A DNA stretch of 64,000 nucleotides from assembly GCA_028694215.1 (NCBI GenBank), contig JAQUTW010000001.1, forward strand, positions 62,001-126,000, in the 5' to 3' direction. The stretch is from Paludibacteraceae bacterium (GTDB taxonomy: Bacteria > Bacteroidota > Bacteroidia > Bacteroidales > Paludibacteraceae). Below the pieces are notes generated by a model. The model had not been told where the DNA came from. It was given only the letters and a program-made list of their open reading frames with translations, and made no database searches. Positions within the stretch are counted from its first letter, which is position 1; every line of letters begins with the position of its first letter. Shown one piece after another: positions 27,705 to 37,915 of this stretch. A program made the position numbers and the translations under genes.

Positions 27705-29180
27705 ATGAAACAAAAACACTTTCTAAAAATCGCCTTGTTTGCTCTATTGTTCTCATTGCCTTTGTCAATAGTGGCAGAATCAGTTACGTATAAAGTTATC
27801 AAAGAAGATGACTTGGGTACAATTGTTAACGGCTTTGGGAAACAACCACAATATTCGCACGTCTATTTTGAAAATGAATTTGGTGACGTTACAGGTAATC
27901 GCTATAACCAGATAACCAAAGATAAAAGTGCTATTTTTGAATTATATGGTTGGGACGGTTGCACAATCAATAATGTTACTTTCAATATGTGTTCAAACAT
28001 GAAATCGGGCGGTGCCGAAGTGGTTGTAGAAGTAGGAGACAAAACCATTTTTAAACAACGTGCCCAATTTAATGATGCAGATTGGTATGGTGAATGGGTT
28101 GGTTTTCAAAATAATATTTATGTTGACATCACTAAAGCCATGGACAGCATTTACCAAGTACCCGCTAATGATATTGTAACGATTAGAATTACCGGTACAG
28201 AAAGTTCGGTTTATATTAACAGCTATACCATAGAATATAATCCGGGTACAAATATTACAGAAAGTCCTATGGGATACGTATATGAAAAAATCGGTAAAAA
28301 TGGAACTATTGCCGAAAATGACAATGTAATTATTTATTATGCAGGAGTGGCAGCCGGTGATTTGATTGGTGGTACAAATCCATATTTGAGTATTTATAAA
28401 GTAAATAATACCTCTAACGTATTTGAGCCGGAATTGATGTATTTTACTATGGCTAAACAAGATACGCATTGGATGTTTATCAATCAGTATGGCGACACAT
28501 TGAGTGCTACCGGCGAAAAAAAGATGGCGTTGAATGAGGGTGTGCAAACTTGGGATATCAATTTTACATTTAATGGAGCAGAAATTGCCAATACAAACAC
28601 AAGTTATGGCGTTATCCGCTATAACACTTCAACAGGCGACCGTTTTACTACTTATACAAGCACTTCTATGAAGTTACCATATCTCTATAAACGTGTCAGA
28701 CAGAACGAACCGATTAAGGCAACTTCTTTGGATATACCGGAAGAAATAACTATTTTTATGACTCAGGATACCGCAGTTTTGCGTCCAAAAATTTTACCTG
28801 CTACAGCCACTGACCAACGCGTTACTTGGAAATCGACCAATACAGAAATTGCTACGGTACGTGATGGCATAATAAAACCCGTTAAGATAGGAACTACGGA
28901 TATTGTTGTAACTACCATAGATGAGACATTGACGGACACCTGCCATCTTATTGTAAAAGATAAAGCAGATGGACTTGAAAATGTTGTTATTGGTGGCGTT
29001 TACACACACAAAGGTAAAATTATTGTAGAACAAGGCGCGCTTGTAGATGTAACGATTTTCAATAGTGTTGGACAACTTGTTGGCAAAAAAGAGCAGGTAA
29101 CCAATGCCACATTCGATGTACAACAAGGCATCTACATTGTAAGAATAGGAAATGCCGCCATGCCGATAATGGTAAGATAA
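27705..29180 (+). CDS. Secreted Big_2 (Ig-like) domain protein with T9SS type A sorting domain
   Basis: Signal peptide; ATSLDIPEEITIFMTQDTAVLRPKILPATATDQRVTWKSTNTEIATV; C-term VTIFNSVGQLVGKKEQVTNATFDVQQGIYIVRIGNAAMPIMVR. Confidence 0.85.
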   Translation: MKQKHFLKIALFALLFSLPLSIVAESVTYKVIKEDDLGTIVNGFGKQPQYSHVYFENEFGDVTGNRYNQITKDKSAIFELYGWDGCTINNVTFNMCSNMKSGGAEVVVEVGDKTIFKQRAQFNDADWYGEWVGFQNNIYVDITKAMDSIYQVPANDIVTIRITGTESSVYINSYTIEYNPGTNITESPMGYVYEKIGKNGTIAENDNVIIYYAGVAAGDLIGGTNPYLSIYKVNNTSNVFEPELMYFTMAKQDTHWMFINQYGDTLSATGEKKMALNEGVQTWDINFTFNGAEIANTNTSYGVIRYNTSTGDRFTTYTSTSMKLPYLYKRVRQNEPIKATSLDIPEEITIFMTQDTAVLRPKILPATATDQRVTWKSTNTEIATVRDGIIKPVKIGTTDIVVTTIDETLTDTCHLIVKDKADGLENVVIGGVYTHKGKIIVEQGALVDVTIFNSVGQLVGKKEQVTNATFDVQQGIYIVRIGNAAMPIMVR

Positions 29181-29201
29181 ATAAATCATTCATACAAAAA
29201 C

Positions 29202-29237
29202 AAAGCGAGGTAAACAAATGCGTTTACCTCGCTTTTT
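29202..29237. terminator. Bidirectional terminator AAGCGAGGTAAAC-AAATGC-GTTTACCTCGCTTTTT between convergent genes
   Basis: 13-bp stem, A- and T-rich flanks. Confidence 0.85.
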
Positions 29238-29251
29238 GATATGATTTCTAC

Positions 29252-31309
29252 TTATTTCAGTAAATCAACACTGCGTTTTACAAAATCGGCCAAATCTTTG
29301 CCTTTCAACATATTGTTAGCAAGTAAAGCCAAATCTATCATTTGTTTAATTTTGTTTTGTCCGACGGCAAATTTGGTATAAACCTCCTTTTTCTTGTTGC
29401 GCAATTCGCCGACTTGTTTATCAATGTTTTCAATTTCATCTTTCTCGGCTTGCGGTATCTCTTCGTCTTTTTTACCTTTCTGACCGTCTTTTATATCATT
29501 TCTACGTTTTTCCAAATCGGCAATTTCGGTTATGAATGGAGCCACTTTATCAGCACAAGAAGTTTCTTCTGCTTGCAACACATTTTCAACCAAAGGATGC
29601 GCTGTATTTAGCACTACATTGTAGCTATCGGGCATTTCGCCATAGAATCCCATCATTGGATTACCACCGGTGGCTGCCATATCTTTCATACGACGCATAA
29701 ACTCGTTTTGAGTAATAATAATCGGTTGATCTGTGGCACTCAATTGTTCCATCTTTACCAAAAATTCGGTTTTGTCTGCTTTTGGCAATTGTGATTGGAA
29801 AATATCAATCAATGCGTTTTGTTGCTCGTCTGTCAGAGTAACTTTAGCAGCATCGGCTTTAACGATTAGTTTTTCAACCACATCACTATCGACACGCACA
29901 TAACGCGATTTTTCGTTTTTCTGTTCCAATTGGCTAATCCAGTGCGTATCCAGCTGTCCGTCCATCAACAACACATCGTAACCTTTGGCTTTGGCTGACT
30001 CAATATAAGCGTGTTGCTCATCAACATTATTGGCATACAAATAAATCAGATTGCCGTCTTTATCCGTTTGTTCTGTTTTAATTAAATCGTTGTATTCATT
30101 AAATGTAAATAGTTTACCATCAACATTTTTCAGCAATGCAAAATCTTTGGCGCGATCGTAAAATTTGTCGTCGGTAAGCATTCCGTAAACGATAAAAATG
30201 CGTAGTGCGTCCCATTTCTCTTCAAATTGAGCGCGGTCGGTTTTAAAAATTTCCTGCAAACGGTCAGCTACTTTTTTGGTAATATGTGCCGAAATTTTCT
30301 TCACATTTTGATCGCTTTGTAAGTACGAACGACTCACATTCAACGGGATATCCGGCGAGTCAATCACACCGTGCAGCAAAGTCAGGAAGTCTGGAACAAT
30401 GCCTTCGACCGAATCGGTTACAAATACCTGATTGCAATAGAGTTGAATTTTATTGCGTTGTAAATCAATATTGTTTTTGATACGCGGGAAATACAAAATA
30501 CCTGTCAAGTTGAACGGAAAATCGACATTCAAATGAATATGAAACAGTGGATTTTCGCCGTATGGATAAAGTTCGTGATAAAATTTATCATAATCTTCAT
30601 CTTTTAAATCGGCAGGTTTTTTAGTCCATGCAGGTTCTGTATTATTAATAATGTTGTCTTCGGCAGTTTCTACTTCCTTCCCGTCCTTCCACTCTTTCTT
30701 TTTTCCAAAAGCAATGGGAACAGGCAAAAATTTGCAATATTTTGTCAACATTGTATTGATGCGGGCTTCTTCAAGAAATTCTTTATCCTCGTCATCAATA
30801 TGCAAAACAATATCCGTTCCGCGATCTGTTTTATTGCATTCTTCCAATGTATATTCCGGCGATCCGTCGCAACTCCAGTGTTGTGCAGGAGCATCAGTGT
30901 ACGATTTCGTAAAAATTTCCACTTGTTTCGACACCATAAATGCCGAATAAAATCCTAATCCGAAATGACCGATGATTGCGTTGGCATCATTTTTATATTT
31001 GTCCAAAAATTCCGTTGCGCCGGAAAAAGCAATCTGATTGATATATTTGTCAATTTCGTCGGCAGTCATACCTACGCCTCGGTCGCTGATAGTCAGCGTT
31101 TTTTTCTTGGTATCAATACTGACCGAAACTTTCAAATCACCCATTTCACCTTTATAATCGCCGACAGATGCCAGTGTTTTCAGTTTTTGCGTAGCATCAA
31201 CAGCATTCGATACGAGTTCACGCAAAAAAATCTCGTGATCGCTGTACAAAAATTTCTTGATTACGGGGAAGATGTTATCTGTTGTTACCCCAATGTTTCC
31301 TTTTGCCAT
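29252..31309 (-). CDS. htpG: Molecular chaperone HtpG (Hsp90)
   Basis: DHEIFLRELVSNAVDATQKLK, DRGVGMTADEIDKYINQIAFSGATEF, IGHFGLGFYSAFMV. Confidence 0.95.
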   Translation of the reverse strand: MAKGNIGVTTDNIFPVIKKFLYSDHEIFLRELVSNAVDATQKLKTLASVGDYKGEMGDLKVSVSIDTKKKTLTISDRGVGMTADEIDKYINQIAFSGATEFLDKYKNDANAIIGHFGLGFYSAFMVSKQVEIFTKSYTDAPAQHWSCDGSPEYTLEECNKTDRGTDIVLHIDDEDKEFLEEARINTMLTKYCKFLPVPIAFGKKKEWKDGKEVETAEDNIINNTEPAWTKKPADLKDEDYDKFYHELYPYGENPLFHIHLNVDFPFNLTGILYFPRIKNNIDLQRNKIQLYCNQVFVTDSVEGIVPDFLTLLHGVIDSPDIPLNVSRSYLQSDQNVKKISAHITKKVADRLQEIFKTDRAQFEEKWDALRIFIVYGMLTDDKFYDRAKDFALLKNVDGKLFTFNEYNDLIKTEQTDKDGNLIYLYANNVDEQHAYIESAKAKGYDVLLMDGQLDTHWISQLEQKNEKSRYVRVDSDVVEKLIVKADAAKVTLTDEQQNALIDIFQSQLPKADKTEFLVKMEQLSATDQPIIITQNEFMRRMKDMAATGGNPMMGFYGEMPDSYNVVLNTAHPLVENVLQAEETSCADKVAPFITEIADLEKRRNDIKDGQKGKKDEEIPQAEKDEIENIDKQVGELRNKKKEVYTKFAVGQNKIKQMIDLALLANNMLKGKDLADFVKRSVDLLK

Positions 31310-31402
31310 TACTTTTATATTTAATTTGTTAGATAAATCAATAATTACCGACCGATTCTATTCAAAAAAAATGCCAAAGGCCTTTATCTGTCATTTTGAC
31401 AC

Positions 31403-31441
31403 AAAAAAACTTCCTTGTTGATGATTCCCAACAAGGAAGTT
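31403..31441 (-). terminator. Terminator after pgk (ACTTCCTTGTTG ... CAACAAGGAAGT, T-run on minus strand)
   Basis: Perfect stem; poly-A on + side = poly-U on transcript. Confidence 0.85.
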
Positions 31442-31463
31442 GATTATAAAAACAAATAGTTGC

Positions 31464-32720
31464 TTACTTTTTGATAGCGGCTACACCCGGCAATTCTTTG
31501 CCTTCAATGGCTTCGAGTAATGCACCACCACCTGTGGAAATATATGAAACTTGGTCAGCCATACCGAATTTATTAATGCAGGCAACAGAGTCGCCACCAC
31601 CAATTAATGAGTAGGCACCCGCTTTGGTTGCTTTACCGATAGCTTCGGCAATGGCGCGTGAACCGGCGGTGAAATTGTCGAATTCAAATACGCCTGCAGG
31701 ACCATTCCATAGAATGGTTTTTGCATTTTCAATGGCAGCTGCAAAAGCTTTGCGTGTTTCCGGACCGGCATCCAAACCTTCCCAACCTTCGGGAATAGCG
31801 TTAGATGGAACGATTTGAGTTTTTGCATCATTGGAGAAAGAGTCGGCTGCTACACAATCGCTGCCTAAAACCAAATTGACACCTTTTGTTTTTGCTTGAG
31901 CAATAATGTCAAGAGCCAAATCCATTTTGTCGTCTTCGCAAATAGAATTGCCAATATGTCCACCTTGAGCTTTTGCAAAAGTATAAGTCATTCCACCACA
32001 AAGGATCAGATTGTCCACTTTGTCCATAAGGTTTTCAATAATTCCGATTTTTGTAGAAACTTTTGAACCTCCCATAATGGCTGTGAATGGGCGTTTGATA
32101 TTGCTTAAAATATTATCAACGGCTTCAACTTCTTTTTCCATCAAGAAACCAAGCATTTTGTTGTTTGTATCAAAATAATCGGCAATCACAGCAGTAGAAG
32201 CATGTTTACGATGTGCAGTTCCAAAGGCATCGTTTACATAACAATCGGCATAAGATGCCAATGTTTTCGCAAACTCTTTTTGCGAAGCTTTCATTGCTTT
32301 TTTAGCTTCTTCATAAGCAGGATCTTCTTTTTCGATACCTACCGGTTTACCTTCTTCTTCAGGATAAAAACGAAGATTTTCGATCATAAGAGCTTCACCG
32401 GGTTTCAGTGCGGCAGCAGCTTTGGCAGCTTTGGCACAATCGGGAGCAAATTGAACTTTTACGCCTAATTTTTCAGAAACAGCATCTACAATTTGACTCA
32501 AAGAATATTTGGCATTGACTTTTCCTTTCGGTTTGCCCATGTGCGACATAATAATCACACTACCGCCATCGGTCAAAATTTTTTTCAAAGTAGGAAGAGC
32601 ACCACGAATACGGGTGTCATCGGTAATTTTACCGTTTTCGTCCAACGGAACATTAAAATCCACACGAACGATTGCTTTTTTACCGGCAAAGTTGAATTTT
32701 TCAATTGTTTGCATATTCAT
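31464..32720 (-). CDS. pgk: Phosphoglycerate kinase
   Basis: [45 protein letters not shown]. Confidence 0.95.
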   Translation of the reverse strand: MNMQTIEKFNFAGKKAIVRVDFNVPLDENGKITDDTRIRGALPTLKKILTDGGSVIIMSHMGKPKGKVNAKYSLSQIVDAVSEKLGVKVQFAPDCAKAAKAAAALKPGEALMIENLRFYPEEEGKPVGIEKEDPAYEEAKKAMKASQKEFAKTLASYADCYVNDAFGTAHRKHASTAVIADYFDTNNKMLGFLMEKEVEAVDNILSNIKRPFTAIMGGSKVSTKIGIIENLMDKVDNLILCGGMTYTFAKAQGGHIGNSICEDDKMDLALDIIAQAKTKGVNLVLGSDCVAADSFSNDAKTQIVPSNAIPEGWEGLDAGPETRKAFAAAIENAKTILWNGPAGVFEFDNFTAGSRAIAEAIGKATKAGAYSLIGGGDSVACINKFGMADQVSYISTGGGALLEAIEGKELPGVAAIKK

Positions 32721-32756
32721 AATAATTTAAAAAATAATAATCTCAATATTTTTGTG

Positions 32757-32764
32757 CAAAAATA
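32757..32764 (-). promoter_or_regulatory. -7 element TATTTTTG for pgk
   Basis: CAAAAATA on + strand. Confidence 0.45.
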
Positions 32765-32795
32765 CACATTTATTCAATAAAAAAGTTGGTTTGAG

Positions 32796-34109
32796 TTAAA
32801 AATCCTCATCTTTCCTTTCCCATTCGGCATTTAAGCGTAATGTAACTGCATTTTTATGGGCTGTAAGGCCTTCGTGAGCAGCCATAATTTCTATGGCATT
32901 GCCAAGTACGCTCAAGCCATCACGAGAAATTTTTTGAAATGTAATTTTTCTCATGAAACTGTCCATATTGACACCGTTATACATTTTGGCATAACCGTTT
33001 GTTGGAAGTGTGTGATTGGTACCGGAAACATAATCGCCGGCACTTTCCGTAGCATATTTACCAATGAAAACCGAACCGGCATTAATAATACAATCTGCCA
33101 GATCATCTTCGTTTCGGGCAGAAATAATCAAATGTTCAGGCGCATAATCATTGGTAAATTCAACAGCTTCGGCCATATCATGCATTAAAATCAGTCGTCC
33201 ATTATTTACTAATGATGCTTCTGCAATTTCTTTACGTGATAATTGTGGTAATTGTTCTTCTAATTGCGTTTGTACATCTTTCAACAACTGCAGACTGTTT
33301 GTTACCAAAATGGATTGAGAATCTTTGCCGTGTTCAGCCTGCGAGAGCAAATCTGCAGCAACAAATGAAGCGTCGGCACGTTCGTCTGCCAAGACTTCCA
33401 CTTCCGATGGACCGGCCGGCATATCAATGGCAACATCTTTTTGTCCTACAATTTGCTTGGCAGTAGTAACAAACTGATTGCCAGGTCCAAATATTTTGTA
33501 CACTTTCGGTACACTTTCTGTTCCATAAGCCATAGCTGCAATCGCTTGTGCGCCGCCTATTTTAAACACTTTATGAACACCTGCCAATTGTGCAGCATAT
33601 AAAACGGCCGGATTTACTTTACCTTCTTTGTTGGGAGGTGTGCATAGAATAATTTCCCGACAGCCGGCAATATCAGCCGGAACTGCTAACATTAACACTG
33701 TAGAAAACAAAGGAGCGGAACCTCCGGGAATATATAAACCAATTTTGTCGATTGGTATTTGCTTTTGCCAGCAGGTAACTCCGGATGTTATATTTACTTT
33801 CCCCAATTCCTGAATTTGGGCATTATGAAAAATAAATAAATTGCGTTTTGCTTGCGACATGGCTTCTTTTAAACTCTCATCAACCAAGGTTTTTGCTTCC
33901 TGAAACTCTTCTTTTGTAACCAAAAACGACTCTAAAGCAACACTATCAAATTTTTCTCCATAGTTGTGCAAAGCTTTATCTCCATTCAGTTTTACATCAT
34001 TTACAATAGCAGAAACGACATCGTCTAATTTTGATTTATCCAGAATAGAACGTTTTTGTAATTCGTTCCAAGTCTCTTTCGGAGGATATTTTACAACTTT
34101 TATATTCAT
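32796..34109 (-). CDS. hisD: Histidinol dehydrogenase
   Basis: IGLYIPGGSAPLFSTVLMLAVPA, KVYKIFGPGNQFVTTAK, DMPAGPSEVEVLAD. Confidence 0.95.
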   Translation of the reverse strand: MNIKVVKYPPKETWNELQKRSILDKSKLDDVVSAIVNDVKLNGDKALHNYGEKFDSVALESFLVTKEEFQEAKTLVDESLKEAMSQAKRNLFIFHNAQIQELGKVNITSGVTCWQKQIPIDKIGLYIPGGSAPLFSTVLMLAVPADIAGCREIILCTPPNKEGKVNPAVLYAAQLAGVHKVFKIGGAQAIAAMAYGTESVPKVYKIFGPGNQFVTTAKQIVGQKDVAIDMPAGPSEVEVLADERADASFVAADLLSQAEHGKDSQSILVTNSLQLLKDVQTQLEEQLPQLSRKEIAEASLVNNGRLILMHDMAEAVEFTNDYAPEHLIISARNEDDLADCIINAGSVFIGKYATESAGDYVSGTNHTLPTNGYAKMYNGVNMDSFMRKITFQKISRDGLSVLGNAIEIMAAHEGLTAHKNAVTLRLNAEWERKDEDF

Positions 34110-34121
34110 AAGATGAATTAA

Positions 34122-34973
34122 TTATAAAATCATTTTCTCTATCGGCAACACCAAAATGCCTTCAGCTCCCAATTGTTTTAATTTACCAATAATATCCCAA
34201 AATCGTTTTTCGTCTAACACAGTATGCAAAGAACTCCATCCATCGCGCACCAATGGCATTATGGTTGGAGCTTTCATTCCGGGCAGAATATCTATAATGG
34301 CTTTAATCTTTTCATTGGGAACATTCATTAAAATATATTTTTTATTGTAGGCTTCTTGTACGGCTTCAATACGAAACAACAATTCATCAAAAATGGTTTG
34401 TTTCAGTGGCGTCAGTTGTTTGTTGGCAATCATCACTGCTTCCGATTCCATAATTACTTCTACCTCTTTCAAATGATGTGCCACCAAAGTGCTTCCGGAG
34501 CTTACAATATCGAAAATGGCGTCCGCAACACCTAATTCGGGAGAAATCTCTACAGAACCTGTAATGATAAATATTTTAGCTTTAATACTATTTTTTTTAA
34601 GAAATGTCGCTAAAATATCAGGATAAGAAGTGGCTATCTTTTTCCCGTTAAACCATTCCAATCCTTTATATTTTGCTTCTTTGGGAATTGCCAAAGAAAG
34701 GCGACAATTGCTAAAACCAAGTCGTTTCACAATATCGGCATTAGCCCGTTTCTCTACATATTCATTTTCGCCGACAATACCAACGTCAGCAATGCCTTCT
34801 GCCACCGATTTGGGAATGTCATCATCTCTTAAAAATAAGATTTCGGCCGGAAAATTGCTTGAACGTGTCAATAATTGGCGTTTCCCGATGGACAATTTTA
34901 CGCCTACTTCTTCCAATAAGTTCATGGTGTCTTCATTCAAGCGACCTTTCGACTGTACTGCTATTCGTAACAT
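34122..34973 (-). CDS. hisG: ATP phosphoribosyltransferase
   Basis: LRIAVQSKGRLNEDTMNLLEEVG, DVGIVGENEY, C-terminal regulatory domain. Confidence 0.95.
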   Translation of the reverse strand: MLRIAVQSKGRLNEDTMNLLEEVGVKLSIGKRQLLTRSSNFPAEILFLRDDDIPKSVAEGIADVGIVGENEYVEKRANADIVKRLGFSNCRLSLAIPKEAKYKGLEWFNGKKIATSYPDILATFLKKNSIKAKIFIITGSVEISPELGVADAIFDIVSSGSTLVAHHLKEVEVIMESEAVMIANKQLTPLKQTIFDELLFRIEAVQEAYNKKYILMNVPNEKIKAIIDILPGMKAPTIMPLVRDGWSSLHTVLDEKRFWDIIGKLKQLGAEGILVLPIEKMIL

Positions 34974-34998
34974 ATAATATAAATTAAAAATTGAGCTA

Positions 34999-35006
34999 CA
35001 AAAGTA
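34999..35006 (-). promoter_or_regulatory. -7 element TACTTTTG for hisG-hisD
   Basis: CAAAAGTA on + strand, 26 nt upstream of hisG ATG. Confidence 0.5.
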
Positions 35007-35026
35007 ATATTAATTTAAACATTAAT

Positions 35027-35073
35027 CATTTATTGAAATGTTAAAAAATAAACTTTTAACATTTCAATAAATG
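35027..35073. repeat. Perfect inverted repeat, 20-bp arms and 7-nt loop (CATTTATTGAAATGTTAAAA-AATAAAC-TTTTAACATTTCAATAAATG)
   Basis: Base-by-base check: 20/20 complementary. Confidence 0.95.
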
Positions 35074-35077
35074 ACAT

Positions 35078-35110
35078 AAAAAAAGCCCGTCAGAAGACAG
35101 GCTTATTTTT
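35078..35110. terminator. Terminator AAGCCCGTC-AGAA-GACAGGCTT with A/T tails (for the small lipoprotein gene)
   Basis: Hairpin with poly-A left and T-rich right. Confidence 0.75.
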
Positions 35111-35128
35111 TTGTTGTGGTTTCGTTGA

Positions 35129-35305
35129 TTATTTTGCAACGCTATCAGCAGCAACTTCAACAGCTGTAGTATCAGCAGCAACTTCTTCTACAACAACTTC
35201 TTCTACAGCAGGAGCAGCAGCTTCTTCTGTAGCTTCTTCTTTAGCACCGCAAGAAGCGAAAGCAACTGCAGTAGCAACAGCAAAGAACAATACTAATTTT
35301 TTCAT
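35129..35305 (-). CDS. Small low-complexity acidic lipoprotein (58 aa)
   Basis: MKKLVLFFAVATAVAFASCGAKEEATEEAAAPAVEEVVVEEVAADTTAVEVAADSVAK; lipobox FASC. Confidence 0.8.
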   Translation of the reverse strand: MKKLVLFFAVATAVAFASCGAKEEATEEAAAPAVEEVVVEEVAADTTAVEVAADSVAK

Positions 35306-35353
35306 TTGACTAACGTTTAAAAAAATAAATAATATTATATAATAAAATCGCTG

Positions 35354-35383
35354 CAAAGTTACTACTTTTTTTGATATCACAAA
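35354..35383 (-). promoter_or_regulatory. Promoter of the small lipoprotein gene: TTTG-N18-TAACTTTG
   Basis: CAAAGTTA at 35354-35361 and CAAA at 35380-35383 on + strand. Confidence 0.6.
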
Positions 35384-35536
35384 AAAAAATACTTTTTTCG
35401 CTTACTTTTTTTGTGATATTTTTAATACATTGATAATCAGCTATATATAATTCTGTTTTTGATAAAACTCGAATTCAAACTTTGTTTTTGCCAATCATTT
35501 TGACTCAACCAAATTGACTTTTCCTCTTTTTTTACA

Positions 35537-36292
35537 CTAAATTTTTAATTCTGCACGTCTGTTTCGTCCAAAACTTCGATAGTCATCAAACGGAATATCT
35601 ATCTTGGGCTCAATAAGTTTCATTTCTTTCGGTAAAGAAAATGCCAAATATTTTATAGAGATGTTACGTGCCAACCACTGACGTTCGTAATAGGTTTTGA
35701 TTGTGAGCGTAATATTCTGAATATCAGACTTATACAAATCTAATATTTGGTAAAGAATCGGTAAAGAATTAATTTTTAATAATTCCGATGTGTACTGAAA
35801 CAGGAAAGAACTGTCCGTTTTGAGGTGCACGGTACCATTATCGGTTAAAACAGAACGGTATATGTCCAAAAACGTTGTTGCGGTTAAACGTTTGCGTACC
35901 TTTTTCATTTGTGGATCCGGAAATGTAATCCAAATTTCATTGATTTCGTTTTCAGCAAAAAAATGATTCAGCAAATGAATATCTGTTCGTATAAAAGCTA
36001 CATTCGACAGATTTGCATCTTTGGCTTCTGTGGCTCCTGTCCACATACGAGCTCCTTTAATATCAACGCCTATAAAATTTTTATTCGGAGTACATTTGGC
36101 TTGTTCAATGGTGTATTCTCCTTTACCACATCCCAACTCTAAGACAATTGGATTCGTATTGTGAAAGAAATTTTCGCGCCAACATCCTTTCAAAACAAAT
36201 ATGGTGCCTTGGGCAATATCGTTGTAGGAGCATTGAAATACATGTTCAAATTGCTCCATTTCATGAAATTTTTTGAGTTTATTTTTTGCCAC
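35537..36292 (-). CDS. trmB: tRNA (guanine-N7-)-methyltransferase
   Basis: PIVLELGCGKGEYTIEQA, FIGVDIKGARMWTGA, EIWITFPDPQMKKVRKRLT. Confidence 0.92.
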   Translation of the reverse strand: MAKNKLKKFHEMEQFEHVFQCSYNDIAQGTIFVLKGCWRENFFHNTNPIVLELGCGKGEYTIEQAKCTPNKNFIGVDIKGARMWTGATEAKDANLSNVAFIRTDIHLLNHFFAENEINEIWITFPDPQMKKVRKRLTATTFLDIYRSVLTDNGTVHLKTDSSFLFQYTSELLKINSLPILYQILDLYKSDIQNITLTIKTYYERQWLARNISIKYLAFSLPKEMKLIEPKIDIPFDDYRSFGRNRRAELKI

Positions 36293-36767
36293 GATTTTCT
36301 TGTGTTATCAGCAATCCAACTGTATTAATTCCTTCTAAATAATCGTAACGCATGCCTTGCGTAATGTTATATTGATACTGTCCTTGATGCTTAAAAACAA
36401 GACTATCGTTATATACAAATGTATTCGTAAAAATAGATCCGATACCGGAACCTTTCCATCGCCCAACTTCATCTGCCAAAATATATTGTACGGTATCTTT
36501 ATGTAGGCAGCTATCGGGAGAAATTGTTTCGATAAACAACCATAAATTTTGGTTTGGATATGTACCCGAGTGACGAATAATTATTTCTACTTTATTAGCG
36601 TGTAGTGTGTCGGTAACATTGACAAGAAAAGTACAGGTACTGTCTTTGTGCCAGCCTACGTTATCTATTGTTTGGCATTCATTGAACAGTGTGTTTCTAT
36701 TGCAATGACAGAGTAACCCGCATAAAAACAACACAACAACAACGCGAAGTTTAGTTATTATTATCAT
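36279..36767 (-). CDS. gldH: Gliding motility lipoprotein GldH
   Basis: LFLCGLLCHCNRN lipobox; GWHKDSTCTFLVNVTDT...IIIRHSGTYPNQNLWLFIE..GRWKGSGIGSIF; start moved to Met 30 of the ORF-track call. Confidence 0.8.
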   Translation of the reverse strand: MIIITKLRVVVVLFLCGLLCHCNRNTLFNECQTIDNVGWHKDSTCTFLVNVTDTLHANKVEIIIRHSGTYPNQNLWLFIETISPDSCLHKDTVQYILADEVGRWKGSGIGSIFTNTFVYNDSLVFKHQGQYQYNITQGMRYDYLEGINTVGLLITQENRGKK

Positions 36768-37911
36768 GATTGTTGGGTTTCGAATTACGTGGTTTTTCGT
36801 TATTTTGATTATATCTGTTACGCTTATCGCGTAAACGTTTTTTTGAAGCATCAAAGCGTGTTAAACTATCTTGACCTACTACATTGTGAAAATCTGTTTG
36901 AGGTGCGGTAGAAACAGGACATTTTTCTTCTAAAGAATCAACTTTTTCGCCTTTTTTGTTCAACGCAATAATTTCCTTTACCCTTTCTACGGACAGAACC
37001 ACCAAATTAGCCGCACAATTTGGTGCAGACGAGTAAGTCATTTGACGTTTCAGTATATCTGTTTTAAAATGATAATATACGGCATCTTTGGCTTCCAGCG
37101 TAATTTCTCGAGACGGGAACCCTTTTTGGGCTTCCATATACATACAAGCTTCAAAATTGACGCAACACTTTATTTTGGCACATTGTCCTGCCAATTTTAA
37201 AGGATTGGTAGAAATATCCTGACACCGTGCCACTGCGGTAGAAACAGAGTTGAAATTGGACATCCATGTGGCACAGCACAATTCACGTCCACATGGTCCA
37301 ATACCTCCGATTCGGCCGGCTTCCTGACGTGCGCCTATCTGTTTCATTTCAATACGCACACGGAAGGCATCAGCTAATATTTTTATAAGTTCACGAAAAT
37401 CAACACGTTCGTCTGCAATATAATAAAAAATAGCCTTATTGCCGTCGCCCTGATATTCTACATCACCTATTTTCATAGACAAATGCAAATCTTCGGCAAT
37501 TTTACGGGCTTTTATCATTGTATCATGCTCTTTGGCTTTGGCTTCTTCGTATTTTGTTAAATCGGCAGCACGTACTTTGCGATATACTCTTTTTACTTCG
37601 TAACGATCCAAATTAATGTTGTTTTTGCGCATTTGTGTAAGCACCAACCTTCCGATCAGTGTAACTTCACCAATATCATGTCCGGGTGTAGCTTCCACAG
37701 CTATCATATCGCCTTTTTCCAAGGCAATTTTGGTGCTGTTTAAATAATATCCTTTTCTGGTATTTTTAAATTGCACCTCTACCAATTCGGTTTCCAAGCG
37801 AGTTTCAGGCAAATCGGCCAACCAATCTATTACCGGCAATTTATGGTGCGTATTTCCTTTAAATCCGCTTAAACCGGGATTACTCTCACCTGTATTCAGA
37901 GTATATTCCAT
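36751..37911 (-). CDS. ricT: PSP1 domain / RicT-like regulatory protein
   Basis: EYQGDGNKAIFYYIADERVDFRELIKILADAFRVRIEMKQIGARQEAGRIGGIGPCGRELCC. Confidence 0.88.
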   Translation of the reverse strand: MEYTLNTGESNPGLSGFKGNTHHKLPVIDWLADLPETRLETELVEVQFKNTRKGYYLNSTKIALEKGDMIAVEATPGHDIGEVTLIGRLVLTQMRKNNINLDRYEVKRVYRKVRAADLTKYEEAKAKEHDTMIKARKIAEDLHLSMKIGDVEYQGDGNKAIFYYIADERVDFRELIKILADAFRVRIEMKQIGARQEAGRIGGIGPCGRELCCATWMSNFNSVSTAVARCQDISTNPLKLAGQCAKIKCCVNFEACMYMEAQKGFPSREITLEAKDAVYYHFKTDILKRQMTYSSAPNCAANLVVLSVERVKEIIALNKKGEKVDSLEEKCPVSTAPQTDFHNVVGQDSLTRFDASKKRLRDKRNRYNQNNEKPRNSKPNNHDNNN

Positions 37912-37915
37912 TATT

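Noticed and set aside
27993-28547. 184-aa minus-strand ORF
   Set aside because: Antisense to the T9SS Big_2 protein; low-information F/I/Y-rich translation.
35027-35073. Invertible (phase-variable) promoter
   Set aside because: The arms are separated by only 7 nt, which cannot hold a promoter, and no recombinase gene is nearby.
34974-35128. Histidine leader peptide/attenuator before hisG
   Set aside because: No short ORF with consecutive His codons on the minus strand; the inverted repeat there lacks the alternative pairing seen at pheA.
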